This document shows positions 8,801 to 16,986 of a DNA stretch of 43,265 nt, piece by piece; position 1 is the stretch's first letter; each line of letters starts with the position of its first letter. The notes under the pieces were generated by a model that saw only the letters and a program-made list of their open reading frames with translations, was not told the DNA's origin and searched no databases. The translations under genes and the position numbers were made by a program. The stretch is from Candidatus Micrarchaeota archaeon CG1_02_51_15 (GTDB lineage: Archaea > Micrarchaeota > Micrarchaeia > Norongarragalinales > UBA8480): NCBI GenBank assembly GCA_001871495.1, contig MNVG01000017.1, positions 1-43,265 on the forward strand. The letters are read 5' to 3'.

Positions 8801-11300
8801 ACCACCTGTCGGAGGCAGAAGTGTCTTCGGGTGCGCGTGATGTTCCGTCTTCGGTTACTGCGTAAGCCGAGTAGTGAAGAGTAATGGTTTCTTTGTTGGC
8901 GTGTTTGACGAACACGGGGACTGTTATTACGTAGGCGCCTGTTGAAAGGTTGTGGAACAACACGTTTTTGAAGAGGCCGTTGGCGGATTCGCCAGAACCA
9001 CATGACGAGCCTGGAAGCGAGTGGGTTGCGGTAATGTCTCCACGTGGAGTGGCGAAGATAGTGTTTTCGTAGTTGAAGTCGTTGCTTCGGAGCACTTCGA
9101 CTCCGTCGTCTATTTTGTCGCCTGCTTGGAAGTAGAATCCGGCTTCGGACGCGCCTTCGGGGACGTTGAGTACGAACGTGAGTTGGTATGCCTTGCCTAT
9201 TTCGAGTGAGTTGACTGTTCTCTGGTCTTCGCCTTTTATTTGAGTCTGCACTTGAGCGGGCGGGCTGACGAGTTGGTCGAAAGTAGTGGGAACTAGTTGG
9301 ACTTCGTGAAGGTAGTAGTATTCGGAGGGCGCGGGGTTGAAGGTTGTTGTTGTTTGGTAGTAGCCTTCGGCGGTTGTGGTTACTGCGTATTGGAGGTTGG
9401 AAAATATTGCTTGCGCGGGGGTGCAGCCGTTGCTGCTGGTTTGCGTGCAGGAAGCGAATTCGGTTGTGCCCAGCCGGTCTACGAAAACGTGGAACGAAGG
9501 ATTGTTTAGGGTGACTGATTGGTTGGTGAACAAGTCGGTTGCTTTGAACAATACCGGCACAATTGGAGGCAGGAGGACTAAGTCGAATTTGTTGACTTCG
9601 GCAGAGAGAGTGGTCAGAGTTGTGTTGGAAACGAAGCCTTCCTTGCGGGCAGTGACGGTTACGCGTTTGCCTGCGGGCAGGTCTGCTACGGTTGCTTTTC
9701 CACGGGAGTCTGTTGGAATGTTGTTAGCTATTGTGATGTAGCCTTCGAGTTTGACTGAAATGTTGGCGTTTGCGTGGCCTCGGCCGTAGAAGTCGGTTAC
9801 GTTGGTTTCTACTATTGCCGAGTTGTTGGCGTTTGATTGAGAGAGCACGAGAGTGTAGTTGGTTTCGCCGCTTAGTTCAATTGGTTCGCTTATGTTGGTG
9901 ACGTAGCCGTTTTGCCTGGCTACTGCAATAAAGGTGAATCCTATTGGAAGGGAGCTGAAGGATGCGTAGCCTGTTGAGTTGACGGTGGTTACGTTGGTCC
10001 ACTGCAGGCCCATTGATTGTTCGTATACGGTTACGGTTGCGCCTGTTGCAACGCGGTTGTTCTGGGTTTTTACTATTATTGATAGGTTGGCTGCGGTTGC
10101 TTCTTCGTCGGGTTCGAATATTGCTTCTTGGAGTGAAACGCTTAGGACGTTGACGCGACCTTGCTCCATTGTCCTGACTTCGGAGTTGTTGGTTACGAAG
10201 CCAAGGGCTTCAACGTGGACGTAGACGCGGGTTCCTGCTTCGACGCGGAACCTTATGTCGTCGGCTGAAGAGCCGGTTGAGAAGTTGTTTATGGTATCGT
10301 CTTCGTTGAGTATGGTTACGTTTGCAAAAGGAACTTCGGTTGGAATCAGTCCGTGGACTCCTCTTACTCTTACTACTAAATCAGAGTACCTTGAAGGCGG
10401 ACTGCCGGGAGTGGGGATGCTTCCGTCGCCTGCAGGCGGCGCAAACTCGATTGCAGACGGTCTGCGGAGGGTAATGTGTTCAACTGCGTTTTGGCGGGCT
10501 ACAAAACGCGTGCTTTTGACGTCGTAACCGTCTTTTGAAGCGGCTACGCTGACTGTAGCGCCACCTGGCACGTTGAATGACGCGCGGCCGTCTTCGTCAG
10601 TGAAAGTAGAGTCGCTTGTTGTGCCTGCTTCGTAAACGAGAGTAGCGTCGGGAACGGGTTGGCCGTCGAATTCTTCTACTTGCACGGTTACCAAAACGTT
10701 TTGGCCGCTTGTTGGCGCAAGAAATCCCAGCCGCGTTGCCAAGTCAATTGCTTCCGGACCTGGCATGCTGCTTAATTGCACGTCGGTGTACTGGCCTGTT
10801 TGCTTGAGTAGTTCCTTCGCGTTTTCCTCGGGAGTAACCACTTTCGGAGACAGTTTTATTGCAAAGGGCTTGTCGGATGCTTTGATTCGCTTTGATGTTT
10901 TTGTAAAACCCGTTTTTTCAACTGCAATAGTCAGTTGGGCGTTGTAAGGAATTTCTTCAAATGAAGCCAGGCCGTTTTCGGTTGTTTCCACCAGTCTTTC
11001 TTGGTCGTATGACAATGTTATTTGCGCGCCGTCGATTGGTTCGTTGTTCGCAATTACGCTTACTGTGAAAGTGACTGAAGAAGGCGCGAGGCCGCCCAGG
11101 GCAAGGAACGCGATTCCGCAAAATAGGAGTAGGAAAAACACTGCGAAGATCGGCAGGGAAGGAATTCCTTTTTCCTCCATTGCGTTCACCAGCTTGTCTA
11201 AGGGAACGTGAAGTTTTTGGGTAACCCAGTCAACTAACGCGTACCACTTGTCTTCGACTTTTGCGTAAAAACCGGTTTCCTGAACCCCTTCATCCGCCAT
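5868..11300 (-). CDS. Giant membrane-anchored surface protein with carboxypeptidase-regulatory-like repeats and Cys-rich C-terminus
   Basis: About 1810 residues. ATG at 11300 begins a cytoplasmic stretch of about 48 residues, then one TM helix (IFAVFFLLLFCGIAFLALGG), giving an N-in/C-out anchor. Five to six beta-sandwich repeats of about 80-100 residues follow, each with the pattern 'V..A.V.......G...T...G.A.F..LP.G....V.A...GY', typical of carboxypeptidase-regulatory/PEGA-like domains. The middle (about 700-1500) is a long unassigned extracellular region with many N-x-S/T sequons. The last 120 residues are very Cys-rich (QPCCQSSGEEKYC, DTPCSGSPADCPVGD), suggesting disulphide knots. An upstream start 14 codons earlier exists but adds an unlikely segment. 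It probably acts in the cell envelope or in attachment; no enzyme motif is seen. Confidence 0.85.
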   Translation of the reverse strand: MADEGVQETGFYAKVEDKWYALVDWVTQKLHVPLDKLVNAMEEKGIPSLPIFAVFFLLLFCGIAFLALGGLAPSSVTFTVSVIANNEPIDGAQITLSYDQERLVETTENGLASFEEIPYNAQLTIAVEKTGFTKTSKRIKASDKPFAIKLSPKVVTPEENAKELLKQTGQYTDVQLSSMPGPEAIDLATRLGFLAPTSGQNVLVTVQVEEFDGQPVPDATLVYEAGTTSDSTFTDEDGRASFNVPGGATVSVAASKDGYDVKSTRFVARQNAVEHITLRRPSAIEFAPPAGDGSIPTPGSPPSRYSDLVVRVRGVHGLIPTEVPFANVTILNEDDTINNFSTGSSADDIRFRVEAGTRVYVHVEALGFVTNNSEVRTMEQGRVNVLSVSLQEAIFEPDEEATAANLSIIVKTQNNRVATGATVTVYEQSMGLQWTNVTTVNSTGYASFSSLPIGFTFIAVARQNGYVTNISEPIELSGETNYTLVLSQSNANNSAIVETNVTDFYGRGHANANISVKLEGYITIANNIPTDSRGKATVADLPAGKRVTVTARKEGFVSNTTLTTLSAEVNKFDLVLLPPIVPVLFKATDLFTNQSVTLNNPSFHVFVDRLGTTEFASCTQTSSNGCTPAQAIFSNLQYAVTTTAEGYYQTTTTFNPAPSEYYYLHEVQLVPTTFDQLVSPPAQVQTQIKGEDQRTVNSLEIGKAYQLTFVLNVPEGASEAGFYFQAGDKIDDGVEVLRSNDFNYENTIFATPRGDITATHSLPGSSCGSGESANGLFKNVLFHNLSTGAYVITVPVFVKHANKETITLHYSAYAVTEDGTSRAPEDTSASDRWCKHDSYNITLTVTDPAPRSHKFNCGVQACIDISYSQEGGAPQGGDGYAAQLGSENPLNIRYTITDFNPSSPDEPTGIKLTVQEDKLRLDPTDPNTRNQRTVNVSTRQLNQGRYNAPALLAWVQGTGLADLLYDYSSKMPQLQSYILLYTPALSISSNTYYISYDEEEQMLSLKVKNPEGQLVLPTEVSGEWSHSANGVDDDTILLFTDPIMPADAVYLELDYDSLPINCRDTELMLTTEPIGQETRGCFNYDNTKKLLKYDASNPNPFGSCALYNISPNQVTEYPRSSSTDGGIIRFNIPCLGVTSTSFKLQVKKNPAQITAWDNRPAGDVPAVYKSNMKDLGYAPAGCEFIAPLVYVIVNNRQWGSIEYPHLAFGTEPNLYLQSLTDKLTNTGAYAYVANENAQQKLLLASSYVNIEGMSIDLNRRQVREILEKTVFRRSEHNALASAAARGFPFSAFTASSSRQIRYYWGSTSVASTDSASDYVTNYAEASACEAQRNRGVFIKNMAPRENTWQAELPAWDTRAQVVSLSASQYHQSPESKCGFARTPSVIAPASGELPEAAASGDAAPVASAGTNVTLCGTGYWTCGGGCVLPKPLAVPRTSLRVDEVQCARDSLVKDLPGVSLSSLIYNGNRGAERVNSREAERFGFPSSGSYGNELTYAAKYFYDEASSPSWYSGENFGQATQMPLPILDMYFLHQPTCMLFRYWKRGVIATENCEWLCVSDFLSFQVYDWINPFTGYFNTTFICPSATIHYIDGQKCKQEFADQIMADWGLEGAFSLVSPNNRVTLEIPTVFQDKTLFFKAGTVLKGGEMHGVYGRNELCETGSEWTGRRTQTINVQGRCDLFKLQGECIYTNREGSSVCEGGCGNDGQPCCQSSGEEKYCLNGLFCNNNFCSPESASCGKRGDTPCSGSPADCPVGDTDGCCNPLAELYPNGVAYVNEPSGTCQWRCAEGFSINGDRDPEKAPSACVSGD

Positions 11301-11411
11301 AACATAAACCCCTTTTTTCAGACTGTAAACGCTGAAGAACATTCACGAAACCGGCAATAAAAAAGGTATTGTTTTAAAGAAAAGTTGGGCGACGGAACAA
11401 AAACGAGTTGT

Positions 11412-13403
11412 TTACCTGCTTTTTACGCGTTCGGCTTCTGCGAGCCTGGCTTCTGCTTCGGCGAGTTCCTTTTGCTTCATGTCGTATGCTTTTTGGTAAG
11501 TCAAAGGGTCGATTTCACGTTTCATCAAGCGGTATTTAAGCATCTTCATGTCGTTGAGTATGCTCTGCCTCCTTGAAGCAAGCCGTTCTTTGTAAGTCAC
11601 AATGTCTTCAATCTTGCGTATTGCAAAATACACCATTGCCAAGAACAGTAACGCGGCAATTGCAGCCAATGCGTAAAAAGAATAGTCCGACCCCCTTTGG
11701 ACCAACTGCACTTTAGCCGATTCGCCAGGAGTAAGGAACACTTCCACTTCCTTCTTGGCACCCACTGCATTAGTCAAACGGACTACGTAACGACCTTGGA
11801 CCGGCGGTTCAATGTTACAATCAACCACGTAACCACCGTTACGAGGAGACAACAAGCACCCGCAGTAACTCGCCGTATTGTCGAAAGGCGCGTCGCACAC
11901 TACACTCCTCAATTCAACGTCAGAAGAAAGAACTGCACTCACGCTCGTTGCAGCGTCCATTATAGTTACGCGCGGCGAAACCACTACCTCGCCCACTGAA
12001 ACATTGGCTTCGTCGTTACGGCCCGAGTTAGAAAAAGCAGGAGAATCGCCTTCGGAAACAATTCCGGGAGTCGCAACAACAGTCGCAATAGGCGTAGGCG
12101 ACGGTCTTATTGCAACGTTGTTTAAAGAGTTACTGCAGCTAACGCCGTTAACCTTGGCGCCTACAGTAAACAACGCAGCAGAACTATAGACGCAAGAAGC
12201 ATTACACGCTCCGCTCGAACAAGTTGCCGCGACAGTATCGCCGTTGCCGCACACCACTTCAGCACTTGAAACCGAGGCAACATTCCCGTATTCGACTAAA
12301 ACGTACGTGGTCCCGCCCGCTTCTCCAGTCGAAGGTTGCACGCGGCAAAACCCCACGCCAGGCGATACCGACGGCCCGACAGTAGGACGAGGCGTTGCAG
12401 TTGCTCCGGGCCTAGGAGTAGCAGTAGACGCCGGAATAGGAACCGCAGTAGGAACCGGCGTTGGAACTGGCGTTGGAACTGGCGTCGAACCTATTGGCGA
12501 AACCACAACGTTGTTTGCAGAATTACTGCAGTCAGTCGAACCCAAATGCGCACCTGCAGTAAAACTGCCTGCCAAAGCATAATTGCAAAACGCAGTGCAG
12601 ACGCCTCCACTGCACGAAGCAACAGGCGAAACGCCGTTACCGCAAGATACAGTTCCCGACGGCGTGGCTAAAAAGTTCGTGTAATCCACTGAAACCACCG
12701 TCGAACTGCCTGCAACGCCGGAAGCAGCGCGCACGCTGCAAGACGGCGCAACTGGAAGCGGCGCGGGAACCGCAGTAGTAACGAACGTCGACGCACTGCT
12801 GTAGCCAACGTTGTGCGCCGCGTCTTCGCACTGCACGCGGTAATAGTAAGTAGTGCTTGCGACCAAGCCGCTTAGTTCGACTGAAGTTGCAGATGCAGCC
12901 GAATGCGTGCCGCGCGCAACAGTTGTTCCGTAGTCGACGAAGCACGAATACGCCGAGGGTTCGATGACGCTCCAACTAACTGTTGCGCCGTTAAAACTAG
13001 TTGAAACAGCCCCTAAAGAAACAACTGGGGCAGTAACGTCGCCTGCAGGAGGCTCCGGAGTAGGCGTTGCCGCAGCCGTAACCGTGACTACGGCGGAACC
13101 GCAGGAGTCGTAATCAACAGCACATACATCAGCTATTACAGAATAGGAATAATATCGCGCGGCCGCCGTAAAGCTTCCTGCCGCGACATAGTTGCAGGAA
13201 AACGAAGTTACTCTTACAACCGACACCCAGTCGAGGGCTGGACTACATTTATATTGCAGCATGCAAACAGATTCGCTTGGAACTATATTCAGTGCCACCG
13301 CCGTTCCTGCAGTAGTAGAATACGCCGCGGGAGAGAAGGAGCAGGCTGCAAACACGAAAGCGCTTGCAAACAACAGTGACAACGCCACTACAAAACTGCG
13401 CAT
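11412..13403 (-). CDS. Surface protein: FN3-like, duplicated Cys domain, Thr-Pro stalk, C-terminal TM and coiled coil
   Basis: 663 residues. A signal peptide is followed by a Cys-rich N-terminal domain similar to that of the 4757-5527 protein, and an FN3-like domain (about 128-212). Next come two copies of an 80-residue domain with SCGNG/VCGNG and DCSNS/SCSNS motifs, separated by a Thr/Pro/Val stalk (PTPVPTPVPT). A further beta domain leads to a TM helix (SFYALAAIAALLFLAMVYFA, about residue 585) and a charged cytoplasmic tail predicted as coiled coil (LAEAEARLAEAERVKSR). A TTTTAAAA box about 28 bases upstream of the ATG suggests a leaderless transcript. The stalk and the cytoplasmic coil suggest a protein linking the exterior to something inside. 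Function unknown. Confidence 0.85.
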   Translation of the reverse strand: MRSFVVALSLLFASAFVFAACSFSPAAYSTTAGTAVALNIVPSESVCMLQYKCSPALDWVSVVRVTSFSCNYVAAGSFTAAARYYSYSVIADVCAVDYDSCGSAVVTVTAAATPTPEPPAGDVTAPVVSLGAVSTSFNGATVSWSVIEPSAYSCFVDYGTTVARGTHSAASATSVELSGLVASTTYYYRVQCEDAAHNVGYSSASTFVTTAVPAPLPVAPSCSVRAASGVAGSSTVVSVDYTNFLATPSGTVSCGNGVSPVASCSGGVCTAFCNYALAGSFTAGAHLGSTDCSNSANNVVVSPIGSTPVPTPVPTPVPTAVPIPASTATPRPGATATPRPTVGPSVSPGVGFCRVQPSTGEAGGTTYVLVEYGNVASVSSAEVVCGNGDTVAATCSSGACNASCVYSSAALFTVGAKVNGVSCSNSLNNVAIRPSPTPIATVVATPGIVSEGDSPAFSNSGRNDEANVSVGEVVVSPRVTIMDAATSVSAVLSSDVELRSVVCDAPFDNTASYCGCLLSPRNGGYVVDCNIEPPVQGRYVVRLTNAVGAKKEVEVFLTPGESAKVQLVQRGSDYSFYALAAIAALLFLAMVYFAIRKIEDIVTYKERLASRRQSILNDMKMLKYRLMKREIDPLTYQKAYDMKQKELAEAEARLAEAERVKSR
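12439..12486. repeat. Tandem 12-bp repeat encoding the Thr-Pro-Val-Pro stalk
   Basis: Four consecutive 12-base units (GGAACCGCAGTA, GGAACCGGCGTT, GGAACTGGCGTT, GGAACTGGCGTC) lie within the surface-protein gene. Each unit encodes Val-Pro-Thr-Pro on the minus strand. The in-frame period would allow copy-number change without loss of frame. Confidence 0.85.
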
Positions 13404-13634
13404 ACGACTATTAAGAGGAAGGACCTTCTTTTAAAAACTTGGTTTAAAGCCGCATTACAGCTAAACGAATTGTAGCGCAAAACTCTTCTTTGAGACCCTA
13501 AAACAATTATTTTATAGTCGGACTAAACCGTTTCACCTCGACACTAAGACTGCAATAATGCAGGATGCCAATCTGCCAAACTGCACCTTACCCACAAGCT
13601 GCGGAAACGACTGGAAATGTAGTTTGCAACTGTC
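13404..13634. other. Intergenic region between two surface-protein genes
   Basis: This 231-bp gap contains the TTTTAAAA box for the 13403 gene near 13427-13436. A TTTTATAG box on the plus strand at about 13510-13517 has a 30-codon open frame (ATG 13558 to TAA 13650) downstream that overlaps the end of the next gene. That small frame has three Cys but no ribosome-binding site, and I do not call it a gene. Confidence 0.4.
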
Positions 13635-16600
13635 TTATGTCGAGCGGTAAAGCACTCCATTGTAGTGACTGGGGTCTACTTCCGCGTTAGCGCCAAGATA
13701 AATTTTGCCTCCGAATTCGGCGAACACAGGGGCGCTGCCGTTTACGGCAAAGATGCTTTTCCAAGTAGCGCCGCCGTCACTGCTTTCGTAAATTAAAGTA
13801 TAGTAATTGGTTCCGGATGGGCGTCCTGCGCCGTATGCCTTCGTCCCTGCTTTTAACAACGGAATGCTGCTCACACTGCTGCCGGAAAACGTGTCCTGCC
13901 AAGCTAACGCATTATTGCTTTTTTGGAAAGCGGACGGAACCAATGAACTTGATTCGAGCAAAACGGTGCTGTTGAACGTCAACAAATTCATTGCGGAGTT
14001 CGCCCGGACGTCACGAGTGCGATAGGCGTCGCAGGACTCGTAATAGTTCTTGTTGCACCACACATCCTCGAAACCAACTCCGTTCAATCCAGCGTAAAGC
14101 TGGTTATTGAACACCGTGAAACTATTTACTGCATTCGCAGAAACGGTCCAGTAAATGTCCCAAGCTGCGTCATTGCCCCAAGCCGACACGCTGTACAATA
14201 TGCGTGCGCGCGTGCCTATTGTTCCATTCTTCATTCCAAGGAAACGCAGCGTAATTAGTTCGTGCGTAATCGGATCGGCGTAATTATATTCTGCTATTGA
14301 ACGAATGTCACCCTCTACCGTAAAATTAACGAGGTTATTCCAACTGCCGTCCGCGTTACGGCGGTATAATTGGCCATAGTCGAGCCCTGTTCCAGCAAAT
14401 AGTTTGCCGTCCAACACTCCAAAAGATCGTATAAACCGGTCGTTCACCACTACTTCGTCCCGGTAAGTGCTTCCGTCAGTTGAAACTATTTTAGCGCGAG
14501 TGCTGCTCGGATAATTATAAGTTCCCAAGTATAACCTCCCTGAGAAGGACTGCATAGCTATCACTCCAAAATCCAACCCCGTGTCTCTCACGAGTTCGAA
14601 CGCGACTGGTGTTCGAAAGGTTGCTTCAGAGGTGTTGGTGCAGTTTGAGCGCGCATCGCAGGATTCGATTATGTAGTGGTAGAGCGAGTCAGGCTGCAAA
14701 TCGTAGAGTGTTTGGTTGTGAGTGCGCGTGCTTGTTGCGTTGGTTACTAACAAACGCGTCGTATTCCAATAATATACTGTAGACGTGGCGTCGCGGTCAG
14801 TAACCCAGTTAAGCATTCCCTGTTGACCCAGCGTGCCATTCGTGTAATTCCAGTACGCGCCTGAGGCAATAGGTGCGGCGGAGTCGGTTACGGTTAAGCG
14901 ACGCGAAGCATAGGCCGATGCGTAGTTGTCGTTGCCTGCAAACGACGCGTTGTAAACCAGTACTCCTGCTACTACAGGCGTGCGCGCAACCGAGCGCGGG
15001 GACGCTCCTGAAGAGATTACCGCGTCGTTTTCAGTAAGGGTTACGTCGCCTGCAACTGAGAGCGTGGAAGCAATTGTAACGCGAGTGCCGATTTCAACGC
15101 TCAAGTCGGATTCTTCTCCGTTCAAAGAAATGGTTATCGACGGAGTTGCTCTTGCAACGCGCAGCATCAGCGGCGCTGCTGCGGCCGCAGAGTAGTTTTG
15201 GGTTTCGATTGAAGTGCAGGCGTATTCATAGGTTCCCGCATTCAAAGTGGCAGCATGGGGATTCGACACGCCCACTGCGTCGCGCGTCAAACGCGGCGAA
15301 ACCTGGGTTGAAGACGCAGTACATCGCACGTTTGTTGCAGTGCCGTAAGTAACCGAATCGGAGGGAGTTGCTTCAATAGAGAGAACCGGAGCAGCCTTGT
15401 TTACAGTTAACCAGTGCATTGCCGAAGAAGAAGAGTGCGCGACGTCGGCGCGCGTGAACGCCGAAACGTTCCAGAGTCCTGCACGGAGAACAAGTAAAGA
15501 CGGGTTGGAAATTACCGTGCCGTTTAGGTATAGCGTAACTGCGGAACCGGTTGTTGAAGCAGCCAAGTTGGCTGCATCGCCGTAATCTATTACCCTATCA
15601 GAGTTGAAGCCGTTTATAGTAACCATTGTTATTGTTGGCAGGCGAGAGTCGACTATCAAAGTCGCCGGAGCGGCGGTTGCGGCAGTGTAATTCTGGGTTT
15701 GAATTGAAGTACAAGCATAGTTGTAAGAGCCTGAAGCAAGCGTGGCAACGTCAGGGTTTGAAACCAGAGCGCCGTTGCGCGTCAAACGCGGCGTTATTTC
15801 AGACGCGGAAGCAGTGCATTGCACGCGCGTTTCGGTCCCAGGAACAACAGTCGAAGTAGGGGCTATTGATATTGAAAGCATTGGAGTTGCACGGTTTACA
15901 TTAAGCCAGTGCATTGCCGAAGAAGAAGAGTGCGCGACGTCGGCGCGCGTGAACGCCGAAACATTAAACCTTCCGGCCGCAAGGCCGAGTAAAGACGGGT
16001 TGGGAATTGCACGGCCGTCTAAGTAAAGCGATACGCTAGAACCCGTGGTTGAAGCAGCGAGGGTTGCGCCGTCGCCGTAGTTTGTCGTCTGGTCAGCGTC
16101 AATGCCGTTTATCGTAACAGTAGTGGCAGTTGGAGTTACTGAATCGGCGGTAACTATTATTGTTAAAGGAGCCGCGGTTGTTGCAGTAAAGTTTTGGGTT
16201 TCTGCAGAAGTGCATGAATAATCGTGCGAACCTGCAGAGAGCACGGTTCGTTCGGGGTTGGATACTACCCGGCCCGCGCGCATCAAACGCGGAGTGACTT
16301 GCGAGCCAATCCAACCTGATGTTATGGGTACGAAACATTCTACTTGGGTTGTTGTTCCGGATGCAACTGTTGTTCCTGGTTTTGCATTAATGCGTAGCAC
16401 CGGAATTGTTCTGGTCACTTCAAAGGTTAACGGAACGTCGCGGCTTATCGTGCGCAATATTCCGCTGTCGATGTATTGTAATGAAGCCCTTACTGAAAAC
16501 GATTGCGAACCGACGCGATAGTATGGAAGCTGGAATTCGGTGGAGACTCCGTTCAACGCATTGCCCAAGCGGGTCACGCGGCTTCCTTGCACTAAATCAA

Positions 16601-16868
16601 TCGGGTATGAAAAGCTGCCGCCGGTCACCCTGACGCGTACACGGCTGGGTTGTGAAGCATAATTTATTGGAGAGATTACGACTGAAGCGCCTACTGAATC
16701 AAGCAACGGAATTCGTTCGACAGGCGGTTGTTTAACCGGCGCAACGACGACTTTCCCAATTCCGGGAATTAATTTCGAAGTACTTGCGCTCCAAGCATCT
16801 GCAAACTGTGCAGTTGCAAAAACCGATAATACTACCGCTAACACTATTACATATACATATGCTTTCAA
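13635..16868 (-). CDS. Secreted protein with three Ig-like tandem repeats, FN3-like domain and propeller-like C-terminus
   Basis: About 1077 residues. TTG at 16868 is preferred over GTG at 16880: AGAGGTGG lies 8 bases upstream of the TTG, and the product then begins with a clean signal peptide (MKAYVYVIVLAVVLSVFATA). Residues from about 150 to 640 hold three repeats of about 165 residues, each with 'G.....C.......PRL.R......SNP....L..G.Y.Y.CTS..TQNY.A' followed by a second beta domain. An FN3-like domain follows (GMLNWVTDRDATSTVYYWNT). The last 330 residues have recurring 'GRLYLGTYN', 'GKLFAGTGLDYG', 'NQLYAGLNG' blades of a beta-propeller. No C-terminal TM is visible, so it may be released or bound by neighbours. 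Ligand unknown. Confidence 0.85.
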   Translation of the reverse strand: MKAYVYVIVLAVVLSVFATAQFADAWSASTSKLIPGIGKVVVAPVKQPPVERIPLLDSVGASVVISPINYASQPSRVRVRVTGGSFSYPIDLVQGSRVTRLGNALNGVSTEFQLPYYRVGSQSFSVRASLQYIDSGILRTISRDVPLTFEVTRTIPVLRINAKPGTTVASGTTTQVECFVPITSGWIGSQVTPRLMRAGRVVSNPERTVLSAGSHDYSCTSAETQNFTATTAAPLTIIVTADSVTPTATTVTINGIDADQTTNYGDGATLAASTTGSSVSLYLDGRAIPNPSLLGLAAGRFNVSAFTRADVAHSSSSAMHWLNVNRATPMLSISIAPTSTVVPGTETRVQCTASASEITPRLTRNGALVSNPDVATLASGSYNYACTSIQTQNYTAATAAPATLIVDSRLPTITMVTINGFNSDRVIDYGDAANLAASTTGSAVTLYLNGTVISNPSLLVLRAGLWNVSAFTRADVAHSSSSAMHWLTVNKAAPVLSIEATPSDSVTYGTATNVRCTASSTQVSPRLTRDAVGVSNPHAATLNAGTYEYACTSIETQNYSAAAAAPLMLRVARATPSITISLNGEESDLSVEIGTRVTIASTLSVAGDVTLTENDAVISSGASPRSVARTPVVAGVLVYNASFAGNDNYASAYASRRLTVTDSAAPIASGAYWNYTNGTLGQQGMLNWVTDRDATSTVYYWNTTRLLVTNATSTRTHNQTLYDLQPDSLYHYIIESCDARSNCTNTSEATFRTPVAFELVRDTGLDFGVIAMQSFSGRLYLGTYNYPSSTRAKIVSTDGSTYRDEVVVNDRFIRSFGVLDGKLFAGTGLDYGQLYRRNADGSWNNLVNFTVEGDIRSIAEYNYADPITHELITLRFLGMKNGTIGTRARILYSVSAWGNDAAWDIYWTVSANAVNSFTVFNNQLYAGLNGVGFEDVWCNKNYYESCDAYRTRDVRANSAMNLLTFNSTVLLESSSLVPSAFQKSNNALAWQDTFSGSSVSSIPLLKAGTKAYGAGRPSGTNYYTLIYESSDGGATWKSIFAVNGSAPVFAEFGGKIYLGANAEVDPSHYNGVLYRST
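15411..15467. repeat. Perfect 57-bp direct repeat, copy 1
   Basis: Identical to 15906-15962, 495 bases (165 codons) away in the same gene. It encodes the VSAFTRADVAHSSSSAMHW segment of Ig-like repeat 2, and its counterpart encodes the same segment of repeat 1. The flanking sequence is clearly more diverged. Confidence 0.9.
15906..15962. repeat. Perfect 57-bp direct repeat, copy 2
   Basis: Partner of 15411-15467. Identity at every base, including third codon positions, while neighbouring parts of the two protein repeats differ, points to recent local gene conversion or unequal exchange. Confidence 0.9.
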
Positions 16869-16986
16869 CCCACTGCCCACCTCTGAACAATTAGAGTTGA
16901 ACTAATGATTATTAAACCTAACTAACTTCGTTGGAAATTGGACAAGTTCGGGCGAAAATTTGAAGTAAACCCGCGTTTACGGGTTT

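Noticed and set aside
8641-9003. 120-codon minus-strand frame inside the giant gene, Arg-rich
   Set aside because: Shadow frame of Thr/Asn/Pro-rich coding sequence; composition typical of out-of-frame reading.
12439-12486. Tandem repeats as a CRISPR array
   Set aside because: Units are contiguous, 12 bp and in frame, with no spacers; they encode a Pro-Thr stalk. No CRISPR array or cas gene was seen in the window.
13558-13650. 30-codon plus-strand frame with three Cys after a TTTTATAG box
   Set aside because: No ribosome-binding site, overlaps the end of a solid gene, too short to judge.
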